Part shown: positions 23,700-33,763 of the stretch, in pieces | How positions within the stretch are numbered: position 1 is the stretch's first letter | Layout: every line of letters starts with the position of its first letter | NCBI GenBank assembly: GCA_003509065.1 | Contig: DODG01000218.1 | Location: 21,305 to 55,077 of the forward strand | Direction: 5' to 3' | Source of the DNA: Acidobacteriota bacterium | GTDB taxonomy: Bacteria; Acidobacteriota; Vicinamibacteria; Vicinamibacterales; UBA823 | Length of the DNA stretch: 33,773 bases | The notes under the pieces: generated by a model | What the model was told of the DNA's origin: nothing | Seen by the model: only the letters and a program-made list of their open reading frames with translations | Databases searched by the model: none | Program-made: the position numbers and the translations under genes

Positions 23700-24575
23700 A
23701 TGACGGAAACACTCGCTATTAAAAGGATGTCCGCGACGGCATCAGCCACTGCGCAACAACCTGCGGCCTTTAGGTCAACGCCGGAATACGCGAAACTGGT
23801 CGATATTGCCAGTTGTATCGGCTGCAAGGGCTGTGAGGTCGCTTGTAAGGAGTGGAACGATCTCAAGGTGGAGCCCACCGCCAACTTTGGAAGTTATCAA
23901 AGTCACCAAGATCTGTCGCCGAACACGTGGCTCCTGATGCGGTTTGACGAAGTTGAGGTCGATGGACAGATACAGTGGTTCATCAAAAAGGATGCGTGCC
24001 TTCACTGCGAGGAACCAGGCTGTCTCTACGCCTGTCCTGCGCCAGGCGCGATTGTTCAGTATCAGAACGGAATTGTTGATTTTAATCAAGACCAATGCAT
24101 TGGTTGCCAGTACTGCGTTGCCGGGTGCCCCTTCGATATTCCAAGATTTGAGAAGGAGTCTAAGAAAGTCTACAAATGTAATATGTGCGTTGACCGCGTA
24201 GAAGTTGGTCTTGAGCCCGCATGCGTTAAAACGTGCCCAACTCATGCTATTTCCTGGGGCAGCAAAGACGACATGCTCGCGCTAGCCAATCACAAGGTGG
24301 ATTTACTAATTCGTCGAGGTTTCAAAAAACCAGTGGTCTATAACCCCGCTGGTGTTGGTGGGACCCATATGATGTACGTCGTACCACACGGTGACCACCT
24401 GAATGAATATCGACTACCAACCGATCCAATCGCCAGCCCGATGCCTCTAACATTTCATTCAGCGGTCAAACGAATTGGCAGCTATCTGTTCGGGCTTGGA
24501 TTATTTGCCACCCTATTTCATTTCCTTGCCGTCGGACCTGAATCACCCGAAGAGGATCGAGGAAGCGCGCCATGA
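23700..24575 (+). CDS. fdnH: Formate dehydrogenase-N beta subunit, four [4Fe-4S] protein
   Basis: The 291-residue subunit has sixteen cysteines in four ferredoxin-type groups: 39/42/45/49, 100/103/108/112, 133/136/139/143 and 160/163/175/179. They bind four [4Fe-4S] clusters that wire the alpha subunit to the membrane. A single hydrophobic helix at about 258-280 (YLFGLGLFATLFHFLAV) anchors it, as in E. coli FdnH. There is no signal peptide of its own; it is expected to cross the membrane with the Tat-targeted alpha subunit. It follows the alpha gene by 12 bases and overlaps the gamma gene by four bases (ATGA), so synthesis of the two is probably coupled. Confidence 0.95.
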   Translation: MTETLAIKRMSATASATAQQPAAFRSTPEYAKLVDIASCIGCKGCEVACKEWNDLKVEPTANFGSYQSHQDLSPNTWLLMRFDEVEVDGQIQWFIKKDACLHCEEPGCLYACPAPGAIVQYQNGIVDFNQDQCIGCQYCVAGCPFDIPRFEKESKKVYKCNMCVDRVEVGLEPACVKTCPTHAISWGSKDDMLALANHKVDLLIRRGFKKPVVYNPAGVGGTHMMYVVPHGDHLNEYRLPTDPIASPMPLTFHSAVKRIGSYLFGLGLFATLFHFLAVGPESPEEDRGSAP

Positions 24576-25192
24576 ACCCAAACCATGTTCAACGGTTTAC
24601 CCTCGTACAGCGTTTGGTGCACTGGTTCGTCGGACTCTCATTCACCCTACTCTTACTGACAGGTTTTGCCTTTTCTTATCCATCATTATTTTGGCTGACC
24701 GTCCTCGTTGGTGGTGGTCCAAGTGCCCGAGTTCTACACCCATGGATCGGAGTGGTGTTCACTGCGAGTCTTGGGTGGATGTTTGCACTCTGGGTAAAAG
24801 ATATGTTTGTAACAGGAGCGGACAAACACTGGCTCCGTTCGATCCAACATTATGCTCTTCACAGGAGAGACAAGATCCCTCCGGCAGGCAAGTACAACGG
24901 AGGACAAAAGATTTTCTTCTGGGTACAGAGCGTCCTGGGTGTGGTGTTAGTCATCACTGGACTTCCACTCTGGGTTCCAGACGGAATACTAGGCTTCGGA
25001 CCTCCATCATCCTTGCTCCTCTCAACAATGAGAGTCGGACACTATCTGTGTGCTCTTGGTGGTGGCCTCCTACTCATCGTACACGTTTACCTCGGCTTGG
25101 TGGCCTTTCCAGGCACCGCACGAGGAATGATTGACGGCAAAGTGAGTCAGCAGTGGGCAGAGCTGCATCATCCACTCTGGAAAGGAAAGTAG
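24572..25192 (+). CDS. fdnI: Formate dehydrogenase-N gamma subunit, cytochrome b556
   Basis: The 206-residue membrane protein has four hydrophobic helices (about 14-36, 54-76, 115-137 and 152-178). Histidines at 17, 56, 157 and 171 lie in positions suited to two b-type hemes (RLVHWFVG, LHPWIG, MRVGHYLC, IVHVYLG). The loop KYNGGQKIFFW is typical of this family. It takes electrons from the beta subunit and reduces menaquinone or ubiquinone on the cytoplasmic side, helping to build proton motive force. Its ATG overlaps the beta stop codon. Length and topology are normal for the family. Confidence 0.93.
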   Translation: MNPNHVQRFTLVQRLVHWFVGLSFTLLLLTGFAFSYPSLFWLTVLVGGGPSARVLHPWIGVVFTASLGWMFALWVKDMFVTGADKHWLRSIQHYALHRRDKIPPAGKYNGGQKIFFWVQSVLGVVLVITGLPLWVPDGILGFGPPSSLLLSTMRVGHYLCALGGGLLLIVHVYLGLVAFPGTARGMIDGKVSQQWAELHHPLWKGK

Positions 25193-25235
25193 GTGCATCA
25201 ATGACCCTTCACGGCTGCAGCGCACAACTCACCAG

Positions 25236-26099
25236 ATGAAACAACCTCGGGAAGAACCCGGCCTTCGTTGGAATCGAAGACGAAATCGCGCTGTTACGCT
25301 TGTAAAGCAGCAACCACACGCCACGGAAGTGCTGCAGTTTTACGTGAAGCTCCTGGACTTGCAGGAACCGATATATCGACGAACCTTGACAGCCTATTGG
25401 CTTGATGAGGTACAGGCTCAGGGCGATCACTTACCCCTTATCTGCCTAGACGCCCTTCCATTCACGTCTTTACGATCTGCCTTTGTCCGATTTCTGCGTG
25501 GGCTGTCTGTAATTGTTCCGAAACGACTGGAACCTCTGACGAAAAATCTAATTGAAGCTCCTCAAGAATTCCTTGTTTACCTCTTAACAAATGTTGCTCA
25601 GCGAGAAGACCTTGACACTGCCGCGTCAGAGATGGGATGCGATTCTCCGCAACTAGAGTTTTTCGCGCGGGCTTATCTGCAACCGCTCATCGAAGCTATC
25701 GGTTCAAGATGCAATAAAGGTAGCGCAACATGGCAGCAGGCGAAGTGTCCTCATTGCGGATGGCCTCCCCACCTTGCTACCCTCTCGGATGAACTCGAAA
25801 TCAAGGGTCGGCGACTGCTAATCTGTTCACTCTGCTCGTGTGAATGGCCTTTTCCTCGAACAACCTGCGCAAATTGCCTTGAAACCAATACTGACCTTCT
25901 GACACATCACGTCAGTGAGTCACTCCCATATATTCGCATTGAAATTTGCCAACAGTGCCAGCACTATCTCAAAACCATCGATTTACGAGAGCATGGATTA
26001 GCTGTTCCGATTATCGACGACCTAGCCTCATTCGAACTCGACCTGTGGTGCAAAGAACAGAAACTAACCAGAACCCAGCGCAACCTGCTGGCACTCTAA
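25236..26099 (+). CDS. fdhE: Formate dehydrogenase accessory protein FdhE
   Basis: The 287-residue cytosolic protein carries the four CxxC motifs of FdhE at 171/174 (CPHC), 197/200 (CSLC), 211/214 (CANC) and 238/241 (CQQC), forming rubredoxin-like iron sites. The N-terminal helical half is less conserved but contains the family's Arg-rich start. FdhE binds the Tat formate dehydrogenase alpha subunit and supports its maturation before export. It lies 43 bases after the gamma gene and probably ends the operon. No Shine-Dalgarno is visible before the ATG; translation may depend on the upstream gene. FdhD, the sulfur carrier also required, is not in this window. Confidence 0.9.
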   Translation: MKQPREEPGLRWNRRRNRAVTLVKQQPHATEVLQFYVKLLDLQEPIYRRTLTAYWLDEVQAQGDHLPLICLDALPFTSLRSAFVRFLRGLSVIVPKRLEPLTKNLIEAPQEFLVYLLTNVAQREDLDTAASEMGCDSPQLEFFARAYLQPLIEAIGSRCNKGSATWQQAKCPHCGWPPHLATLSDELEIKGRRLLICSLCSCEWPFPRTTCANCLETNTDLLTHHVSESLPYIRIEICQQCQHYLKTIDLREHGLAVPIIDDLASFELDLWCKEQKLTRTQRNLLAL

Positions 26100-26135
26100 G
26101 AGTCGTTCAGACTTTAAGTATTGAGCATTAGTAAC

Positions 26136-26141
26136 TATGAT
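26136..26141 (+). promoter_or_regulatory. Candidate -10 element of the NHL protein gene
   Basis: TATGAT (five of six) lies 38 bases upstream of the ATG at 26179; a weak TTTAAG is present 17 bases before it. Confidence 0.25.
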
Positions 26142-26178
26142 GGTCACGTTCTGACTGACAACTGTTGAGGAGGTTCGC

Positions 26179-29100
26179 ATGGGCTCTAACTACATATTCC
26201 GAATTAGCATCCTGCTAATCGGCCTCGCCGTGCTTAGCCCGACTTTCGGAATCGCACAACAAAACGGGCAGCCAGCTACCGACCAGCTTGGCCAAGAGGA
26301 TATCTGGGGCAACCCTACGTTTGTTGGAGGGGTCACAAACGGTGGGCCAGCTGGCCACAGCATTTGGTGACCACCTCAAGGGGCGCTGGAGCGCGTCCAT
26401 GGGAGGTTATTTGTTGCCGGTAACGGTAATGGTCGAGTCGAAGTCTTTAACCTGAACAACGATGGTACGTTGGCACAACCGACGGCCACCTATATTTTAG
26501 GAAAGCCCAGTGAATATGCCAGACGGTCACACGCCGGGGCCTGGAGCGAAAGTCAGACTGAGTTTCCAGGTACCCTAGCCATCGACCATACCAATCAACG
26601 TCTATTCCTCGTTGATAATGCGACAGGTCAAAGCCTCCCAGGTGTGGGTAGCCAAATTATGGTTTTCGACATCCACCCTGACCGCATCGAAACGGGCCAG
26701 AAAGTAATCGCAGTCTTAGGACAACCGCACGCCGATTCAAAAACAATAGGTTTAGCTGCAAACCATGTGGGCCGGCGACTTGGTCTGGCGGTCGACGAAG
26801 CTAACCAAAGGTTATTTGCTAGTGACGGTTCTAATAATCGTGTCCTGATTTTTGACATCAGCCCAAACAATTTTAGAACAGGCATGGATGCGTCGGTTGT
26901 GCTCGGACAGGGAAACTTTACATCACGTGAACCTGGCCTAGACGCCTACCGACTAAGCCGACCAGGTGCGCTGGCGTACGATCCAGAAAATCAGCGGTTA
27001 TTTGTTTCGGACAATGGCAATCGGCGGGTGATGATCTTCGATGTTGCTCCTGATCGCCTGCAGACGTTCGCGGCCGCCACCGATGTCATGGGGCAACCTG
27101 ATTTCAACACTAGTGAACCCCGGACTAACCTAACTGGTTTTGCCACTGGTGGTCTTGCTTATGACAATCGGACAGCTCGGTTGTTTATTGCTGAACAAGT
27201 GTCACGGATCGAACACATGAGAATTAGCGTGTACGAAGTCGAACCTGGCACCTCCCTACGAGCGGCGATGCCCATGGCAGTCCTGGGGAAACCCGGTTTC
27301 GATGCTTACGATCCGATCGTGTCACGGGAACAATCAGTGTGGCCACGATTAGGCTCTGCATCCATCGATTCAGAACGTCAATTACTAGTTGCCACCGAAG
27401 GCTATCCAGGAGGCAACCGTGCAATTATTTGGGATATCTCCCCAGAACGGCTGCGCACTGGTATGCCGGCCGTCGAAGTCGTTGGCCATCTCGATGACGA
27501 AGGTCATACTGACTTCGAACGGCGGGCCGCTAACGATCGTGTCACACCACGCAACATCTACCCTCGTGATGTGGTGCTTGATCCGATTGATCATCGTCTC
27601 TTCGCCATAGACCAATATAACAACCGGGTACTGGTGTGGCAGCTCGACCGGCAAAATCGCATCAAGGATCGAGATGCCAGATGGGTCATCGGCCAACCTG
27701 ATTTGTACTCCGGAAAGCTTTATCCTATTGGACCAACCACCGTTAAAATTCCTTTAGCCGTCACCTACGACACAGAATACAAGCGAGTCTTCGTCAGTGA
27801 TGGGTGGGGCAACCGCATAATGGTTTTCGATGCCCATCCAGACCGCCTTACTAATGGCCCTGAAGCAATAGCCGTGCTTGGCCAGCCCAATTTCACGTCG
27901 ATTCTGCCAGCCGTCACGGCAGACGGTCTCAATCTGGATACGAGGGTTGGTACCGGCATTACCCCCACACGCCCGCGTGGCACTGGCTTAGCCTATGATC
28001 CAATTAACGATCGACTGTTTGTATCGGACGGCGGTAACAACCGTGTCCTCATCTATGAAGTAGCGCCCGACCAACTCCAGACTGGCATGCCGGCGTCCGT
28101 TGTGTTGGGTCAACCGGACTTTACATCCAACGAGCGCCACTCGACGCAAGCCGGGTTCTATCAACCCGCTGCCCTTCTCTACGAGACGAAACAGCAACGT
28201 TTGTTTGTCTCAGACGGAAACAATAATCGCGTGCTCGTCTTTGACGCTATGCCAGATGGCCTCGTTAACGGTGCCGAACCCAGTGTCGTGATTGGTCAAC
28301 CAGACTTTGCTTCCTTTGCAACTGGCCGGTCACGAACCATCATCGATGGACCAGACGGTCTCGCTTACGATTATGCAAAGGATCGACTGTTCGTGTCAGA
28401 TCATGGAAATGATCGAATATTAATTTTTGATGCCCATCCGGACCGACTCGACAACGGACCACTAGCGCAGCATGTGATTGGACAGCCGGACTTTGAAACG
28501 CGTCAACTTGGCCCAGTTCGTGCCGATGAAATCTGGGACCCCCGTGGCCTGACATTCGACAGCGTCCATCAACGCCTGTATGTGTCACAGGGTTTCGCGT
28601 CGAATATTATGGTGCACGATCTCGCGAGATCGACCTATGAGAGTGCGGTGCCAGCACGTGGCGTCCAAGCATACCAATCGTCCAGTGCGAGTACGGAACT
28701 TGAAACTCAACGTGGCTGGGCGATCGCATCCGGTACCACTCCCCCTAATAGCGGTATCGCCATGCTGACCCGCATGACCACGCAGTTTGACGAACTCTCG
28801 CAACGAGAAAGTCGCGTTCTCATTAGTGAAACGGGAATTGTAGCGCCACCATTGGTCAGAACGGCCACAGTCTTTGTTCGTAACGAAGAGTATCGACAAA
28901 CCATGGCCGATATTGTGAATCCTAACGAGACGCCGATCACCGTAACATTAACGGCATATTCTGAAGCTGGAATAGCCTCTCAGGTCACTTCACTCGAACT
29001 GGCGGCTCAGGCAAGCGCGACCTGGACCTTGGACGATTACGTAGACAGTGATGGTTCCAGTTCGATTGCCTTCCTCTCGGACAACAACTTTGGTCTCGTC

Positions 29101-30000
29101 TCGACAACCGTTGCTACCAATGATCGAAATGAAGACATTGTCACATCCGCTCCAATGGTTCACGGTGTACCGTCCAAGCAAGATCACCCGTTAACCTTCC
29201 CGCGGATTCAAGTCGGCAATGGTTATCAGACCAAAATTATTTTGTTGAATACAAGTGATGAAACGCTGACAGGCGCCTTGAATTTCTTTGCTTTGAGCGG
29301 CGAACCCTTAACGATTGGTGGTGCGAGCGAGTTCTCCTTAAACGTGCCACCACATGGAGTGCACCTTTGGGAGTCTACAAACCACGCGACTACAGCTGAA
29401 GCGGGCTTTGCAATGTTTACCTCGTACTCAGGAACACCAAGTGGTAGCGCGATTGTTAGTTTTCACAAAGGCCAGACGCTTGTTTCCGAACATCAAATTC
29501 TAAGTGGCAGCATCCGGGAAAGTTGGTTTCCCATTGAAACCTATCCAAGCATCGTTCGACATGGACAAACCAGCTTTACCCTATTTGCAACGAATGACAC
29601 TGAGGGAGCAGCCGACGTTCGTTTACTCGTCTACAATGAAGATGGTCAGCTGTTAAAGCGCACTTATCAAATCCTGCCAGCTGGTCGTCAGGTAGCCTTT
29701 ACGCATGTTGATTTAGCCGACAAGGGTAACTTTCGAGGTAGTGTCCGGATCATCAGCGACATTGCGATCGCCATGACCGCAGAGCAACAAACTGTGAACC
29801 TAAGAAATGAAACCATCACGGCTCTTCTGCCGTCCATGACATCGACGGGCTCGCCAAAGAGCACCGTCCTCTTTCCCATCTATCGTGATGGCCCCGAACA
29901 AGCCACCCAGTTGTTTTTACTGAACGGCACTGAGGACAATCGTATTGAATTTAATTTCTACCGTGAAGATGGCACCGAACTCAGTGCGATTCTTCGATAA
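26179..30000 (+). CDS. Large exported NHL-propeller protein interrupted by an in-frame TGA
   Basis: The frame has 1274 codons with a TGA at codon 64 (26368-26370). Upstream is a complete signal peptide (ending GIA before QQN, residue 26) behind a strong GAGGAGG Shine-Dalgarno. Immediately after the TGA, in the same frame, comes the first of about twelve NHL repeats (GRLFVAGNGNGRVEVFNL); blades recur every 50-80 residues with the pattern RLFVSDxxNNRVLIFD, enough for two six-bladed propellers. The last 400 residues hold about four Ig-like beta-sandwich repeats, perhaps a surface-adhesion or binding part. A downstream TTG at 26470 has no Shine-Dalgarno and would lose both the signal peptide and blade 1, so it is not a credible separate gene. 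The TGA may be a recent nonsense mutation, an assembly error or a recoded site. The binding partner is unknown. Confidence 0.8.
26371..28630 (+). repeat. About twelve NHL repeats in the coding sequence
   Basis: The encoded repeats share RLFVSDxxNNRVLIFD-type cores separated by VVLGQPDFTS-type linkers. They are diverged at the protein level and are not a DNA tandem array. The count of twelve is by eye and may be off by one. Confidence 0.75.
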
Positions 30001-30029
30001 CCAAAGATGACAGACTGTAATTGAGAGTT

Positions 30030-30497
30030 ATGGCTCGGCGACGAATCTTTTTAAGCATAATGTGGATGCTCGTAATAGTCTCATGCGAGACTCCGCCCCC
30101 AACGATCGAATTATCGATGAGTGCCCAGCGTGATGGTGGCGTAATTACGATTACAGGCGCGACAGACCTCCGCGATGGTGCCCTACTGGGTTACGAACTT
30201 CGACACAAGGACATGAACTTCGATCCTGAAACACCCATTGACATGCTCTTCCAAGAAGGGCGCATGACGGTTTCCGATGGTCAGTATGGAGTGACGGTCG
30301 ACATCCGAAATTTTGAACCTGGAGAACTTGAAGTCTGGGTGGCGTTTCAAATGGCCTTTATCAACAGCGAGATACAACAGCCAAACCGCATCATTACTCA
30401 ATTTGGCGAGCGCGGTGAACTGCTCGAAGGACCCAACGTGACCGAGCTGGGAGAGAACGGTAAACGGGTCGAAGTTACAGATTACGTGATCTGGTAA
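30030..30497 (+). CDS. Small uncharacterised lipoprotein
   Basis: I do not recognise this 155-residue protein. It starts with Met-Ala-Arg-Arg-Arg, a hydrophobic segment and a lipobox ending VIVSC (Cys19). The mature part is about 135 residues, strand-rich and acidic, with no cysteine, no enzyme motif and an aromatic end (TDYVIW). The ATG at 30030 follows TTGAGAG; a TTG nine bases upstream is in frame but unneeded. It begins 29 bases after the NHL gene stop on the same strand, so it may be expressed with it and serve the same cell-surface complex. It converges on the GH2 gene with 26 bases between. Confidence 0.7.
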   Translation: MARRRIFLSIMWMLVIVSCETPPPTIELSMSAQRDGGVITITGATDLRDGALLGYELRHKDMNFDPETPIDMLFQEGRMTVSDGQYGVTVDIRNFEPGELEVWVAFQMAFINSEIQQPNRIITQFGERGELLEGPNVTELGENGKRVEVTDYVIW

Positions 30498-30523
30498 ATA
30501 CTTCCGTCTGGGTTAACAGATCT

Positions 30524-32350
30524 TCAAGGTGCAACCAGAGCATAGAGCGCCTGGTGAATGGCCGTGAGAGACTCTGCATCGAATTTTACGACCTCACGGT
30601 CGTAGGTCATAAGTCCATTAACCTCCCCTTCCACATCCGTCGTCTGGGTATAGATCGCTGCTGCAAGACCCTTGACCACTAGTGGACCAAGACGCTTCAT
30701 TAATTCTTCGTAGCTTGCATGCAATTCGTCCGTAGTCCCATACGTACGATAACCCCAGTTCCGTTTGTTCCACCACAAGTGTCCCTCGAGTGGCAGCCCT
30801 AAACCGCCAAACTCGCCCAACACCACTGCTCGGTCAGTTTCCACAGGAATTAGAAGTGGCGGTCCAGGGTAATCATGCAAATCATAAATATCGCCACTCT
30901 CTCGATCCGCCCAACCACTGGGTCCATCGACTAACCGCGTCGGGTCGTATTCCTTGACCAACGACAACACTGCATCAGTGTCAAACTGACCCCAGCCCTC
31001 GTTAAAGGGGACCCACACGACAATACTGGGATGATTGGCGTGAGTATCAATCATCGCCTTCAATTCCTTGTGATAGACCGATGCAGAATCGCTCGAACGC
31101 ACGAGGTCTGGTGCAGTCCGCTCAATGTGCTGATCGCCATTTGGCATATCTTGCCAAACGAGTAACCCAAGACGGTCAGTGTGGTAGTACCAGCGTTCTG
31201 GTTCCACTTTCACATGCTTCCTGACCATGTTGAATCCAAGTTGCTTGGTAATTTCCAGATCATGCAGCAGGGCTTCATCCGTCGGTGCTGTATACAAGCC
31301 ATCAGGCCACCAGCCCTGATCGAGTGGCCCCAACATCAACACAGGTTCATTGTTTAAAAATAATCGATTAACGCCACCGGCATCGGTCGCAACGGCGATC
31401 TTCCGCATCCCGAAATAACTCGTCACCTCATCCACTGGACCACCGTCGCCAACCAAACGAACGGTTAAGTCGTACAAGAACGGGTCTTCTGGAGACCAGA
31501 GCCTCGGGTCGTCAATGACTACTTCAAGAAGATCCTCGGCAGCACCGCGCTGTTGTGCGACCTGCACACCGCCGACACTTGCAATCGCCTCAACCTGGTA
31601 GCTATCGGCCATGCCTCGTGCGTTCACACGTAAACGGAAAATATTGGCATCAATGTCTGATGTCATCTCCAAGGAGGCGATTGATGACTCTGGCACCTGC
31701 TCCAACCACACCGTCTGCCAAATACCCGTAACCGACGTATACCAGATGCCTTCAGGTTGGTTGACCTGCTTGCCACGCGGTTGGATGCTCGTGTCAACAG
31801 GATCCCAGACTGCTACGACTAATTCTTGTTCAGGAACGGCCGAGTCAATGTTGTCGCTGATATCGAACGTGAATGCATCATAGCCACCCTCATGCTGGCC
31901 AATCTGATTACCATTCAACCATACAGTGGCACGCCAATCGACAGCTCCAAAATGCAGCAACACCCGCCCGTCATCAGACAGTTCCGACGTATTAAAGGTC
32001 CGCCGATACCAGAGTTGCGCGTCTTCACCCACCGAACGCATGACTCCGGACAAGGATGACTCAGGAGCGAACGGCACCAAGATATAACCGTCAAAGTTAT
32101 GCGGTTGACTCTCTTCCAGTGGACGAATCGCGTACTCCCACAACCCGTTGAGATTGATCCAAGCGTCGCGTACCAGCTGCGGACGCGGGTACTCGGAATG
32201 CGGAGTCTCTGGCGTCACCTGAGACGTCCAACGGGTTGCGAGCGGGCCCTCAGCTGTTGTCCAGCTCTCAACCTGAGGAATTTCTTCCTGGACTGATTGA
32301 CAACTGGTTAGACAAATTAACGAAAACCCGATGATCCAAATCGATTTCAT
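30524..32350 (-). CDS. Lipoprotein glycoside hydrolase family 2 enzyme
   Basis: The 608-residue product has a lipobox ending LTSC (Cys17) and the GH2 domain order: a sugar-binding jelly-roll domain (residues about 50-215, with LWYRRTFN and VWLNGNQIGQHEGGYDAF), an Ig-like domain (about 220-320) and a TIM barrel. The catalytic pair is visible: acid/base Glu451 in PFNEGWGQ and nucleophile Glu513 in VLGEFGGLG. GFNMVRKHVKVEPERWYYHTDRLG is the conserved barrel entry. Beta-galactosidase, glucuronidase or mannosidase activity cannot be told apart from this. It is shorter than LacZ and lacks the large C-terminal domains. The ATG at 32350 has GAGAG eight bases upstream; a GTG nine bases earlier is possible. 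It diverges from the DUF6786-type gene. Confidence 0.9.
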   Translation of the reverse strand: MKSIWIIGFSLICLTSCQSVQEEIPQVESWTTAEGPLATRWTSQVTPETPHSEYPRPQLVRDAWINLNGLWEYAIRPLEESQPHNFDGYILVPFAPESSLSGVMRSVGEDAQLWYRRTFNTSELSDDGRVLLHFGAVDWRATVWLNGNQIGQHEGGYDAFTFDISDNIDSAVPEQELVVAVWDPVDTSIQPRGKQVNQPEGIWYTSVTGIWQTVWLEQVPESSIASLEMTSDIDANIFRLRVNARGMADSYQVEAIASVGGVQVAQQRGAAEDLLEVVIDDPRLWSPEDPFLYDLTVRLVGDGGPVDEVTSYFGMRKIAVATDAGGVNRLFLNNEPVLMLGPLDQGWWPDGLYTAPTDEALLHDLEITKQLGFNMVRKHVKVEPERWYYHTDRLGLLVWQDMPNGDQHIERTAPDLVRSSDSASVYHKELKAMIDTHANHPSIVVWVPFNEGWGQFDTDAVLSLVKEYDPTRLVDGPSGWADRESGDIYDLHDYPGPPLLIPVETDRAVVLGEFGGLGLPLEGHLWWNKRNWGYRTYGTTDELHASYEELMKRLGPLVVKGLAAAIYTQTTDVEGEVNGLMTYDREVVKFDAESLTAIHQALYALVAP

Positions 32351-32378
32351 CCAATGCACTCTCTTTCTTTCGATACGG

Positions 32379-32384
32379 ATTATA
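32379..32384 (-). promoter_or_regulatory. Candidate -10 element of the GH2 gene
   Basis: A perfect TATAAT on the minus strand lies 29-34 bases upstream of the ATG at 32350. No good -35 is seen at usual spacing, so confidence is moderate. Confidence 0.4.
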
Positions 32385-32497
32385 CAACAGAGAGTTTGAT
32401 GCCCTCTTTAGTGTTCGGCTGAAGAATGTCATGATACGCTTCATTTATCGCGGAAAACACGAATCGGACGTCCGTGTCTACATCATGAGGTGACGGA

Positions 32498-33763
32498 GTG
32501 AAACAAGTATCCTGGATAATTGTTGCGTCGCTAGTCAGCATTACGGGGTGCAGTGAAATGACGACAAGAGAGGAACAAACAGCAGGCAGCGCAACCACAT
32601 TCCTGGAGGACCGGACGTTTCTTGAAGAACATACGAATGTTGTCGTCCTCGGTGATGATCCGAATGGACCGCAAGTCGTCGTGGTACCGGCCTGGCAGGG
32701 GCGCGTCATGACGAGCACGGCCGATGCCGCAACCGGCACGGGGTACGGCTGGCTTAATAAATCCTTGATCACATCGGGCGAGCATCAACCACATATCAAC
32801 GCGTTGGGGGGTGAGGATCGATTTTGGCTCGGTCCTGAGGGTGGGCAATTTTCCATCTTCTTTGCACCAAGTGACCCCTTCGACCTAGACCATTGGCAAA
32901 CACCACCGCTGATCGACACCGATGCCTACGCGGTCGTGTCCCACGATGCGCAGCACGTGACCTTCCGACATGATTCGCAGGTCACCAACTACACCGGCAC
33001 CGTGTTTGATCTACGGATCGATCGGATCGTACGATTACTCGACCAAGCGCAACTGCAGCAGACACTCGGTGTCGAGCTTGGCTCGAGCGTCCAAATGGTC
33101 GCCTACAAATCCGACAACACGATTACCAACACAGGTTCTAGCACCTGGAACAAGGACACTGGTCTGCTGTCTATTTGGATTCTCGGTATGTTCCAACATT
33201 CACCAGTGACCACGGTCGTGATTCCATATCGTGATGGGTCCGTCGAAGATTTGGGCCCCATTGTGAACGATGCTTACTTCGGTGCGGTCCCAGACGACCG
33301 CTTACTCACGCAGGACAACACGCTGTTCTTTAAGGGAGATGGGCAGTACCGCAGCAAGATTGGCCTTACGCCAAAACGGGCCACCCCCGTCATTGGGAGC
33401 TATGATCCGTCCCGGAACCTGTTAACCGTGGTCCACTACACCCTACCCGATGGAATCACCGATTATGTGAACTCTATGTGGGAACTTCAAGATGCGCCCT
33501 ACGCCGGTGATGCCTTAAATAGTTATAACGATGGGCCGCCAGACGCTACGACCCCACCCTTGGGACCATTCTATGAACTTGAAACGTCCTCACCTGCGGC
33601 TGCCCTCTCGCCAAATGCCTCCATCACCCACGTACATCGCACCTTTCATTTCGAAGGTTCATCGAACGATCTGAATGCAATCGCTCAAACAGTTTTGGGT
33701 GTCGACCTCTCCACCATTCAGAGTGCCTTCAACACGCCAGTTCTAGGTAGCGAAAGCGAATAA
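32498..33763 (+). CDS. DUF6786-type lipoprotein
   Basis: The 421-residue protein has a lipobox ending SITGC (Cys18). The mature part matches what I recall of the DUF6786 family: VVVVPAWQGRVMTSTAD near 60-76, GYGWLNKSLI, and HINALGGEDRFWLGPEGGQF near 98-117. It appears beta-rich and resembles a large beta-sandwich, but no reaction is established for the family and I assign none. Its GTG start follows AGGTGACGGA at normal Shine-Dalgarno spacing. It diverges from the GH2 gene across about 147 bases, which suggests both are used in the same carbohydrate-related process; this is inference from context. The gene is complete, ending ten bases before the window edge. Confidence 0.8.
   Translation: MKQVSWIIVASLVSITGCSEMTTREEQTAGSATTFLEDRTFLEEHTNVVVLGDDPNGPQVVVVPAWQGRVMTSTADAATGTGYGWLNKSLITSGEHQPHINALGGEDRFWLGPEGGQFSIFFAPSDPFDLDHWQTPPLIDTDAYAVVSHDAQHVTFRHDSQVTNYTGTVFDLRIDRIVRLLDQAQLQQTLGVELGSSVQMVAYKSDNTITNTGSSTWNKDTGLLSIWILGMFQHSPVTTVVIPYRDGSVEDLGPIVNDAYFGAVPDDRLLTQDNTLFFKGDGQYRSKIGLTPKRATPVIGSYDPSRNLLTVVHYTLPDGITDYVNSMWELQDAPYAGDALNSYNDGPPDATTPPLGPFYELETSSPAAALSPNASITHVHRTFHFEGSSNDLNAIAQTVLGVDLSTIQSAFNTPVLGSESE

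Noticed and set aside
26368..26398. The TGA in the NHL gene as a second selenocysteine site, with a small GCGC-TGGA-GCGC hairpin 12 bases after it
   Set aside because: The stem has only four pairs and the loop lacks the GU feature seen in the formate dehydrogenase hairpin. The site is a loop before a propeller blade, with no redox motif or Cys counterpart expected. A nonsense change or error is simpler.
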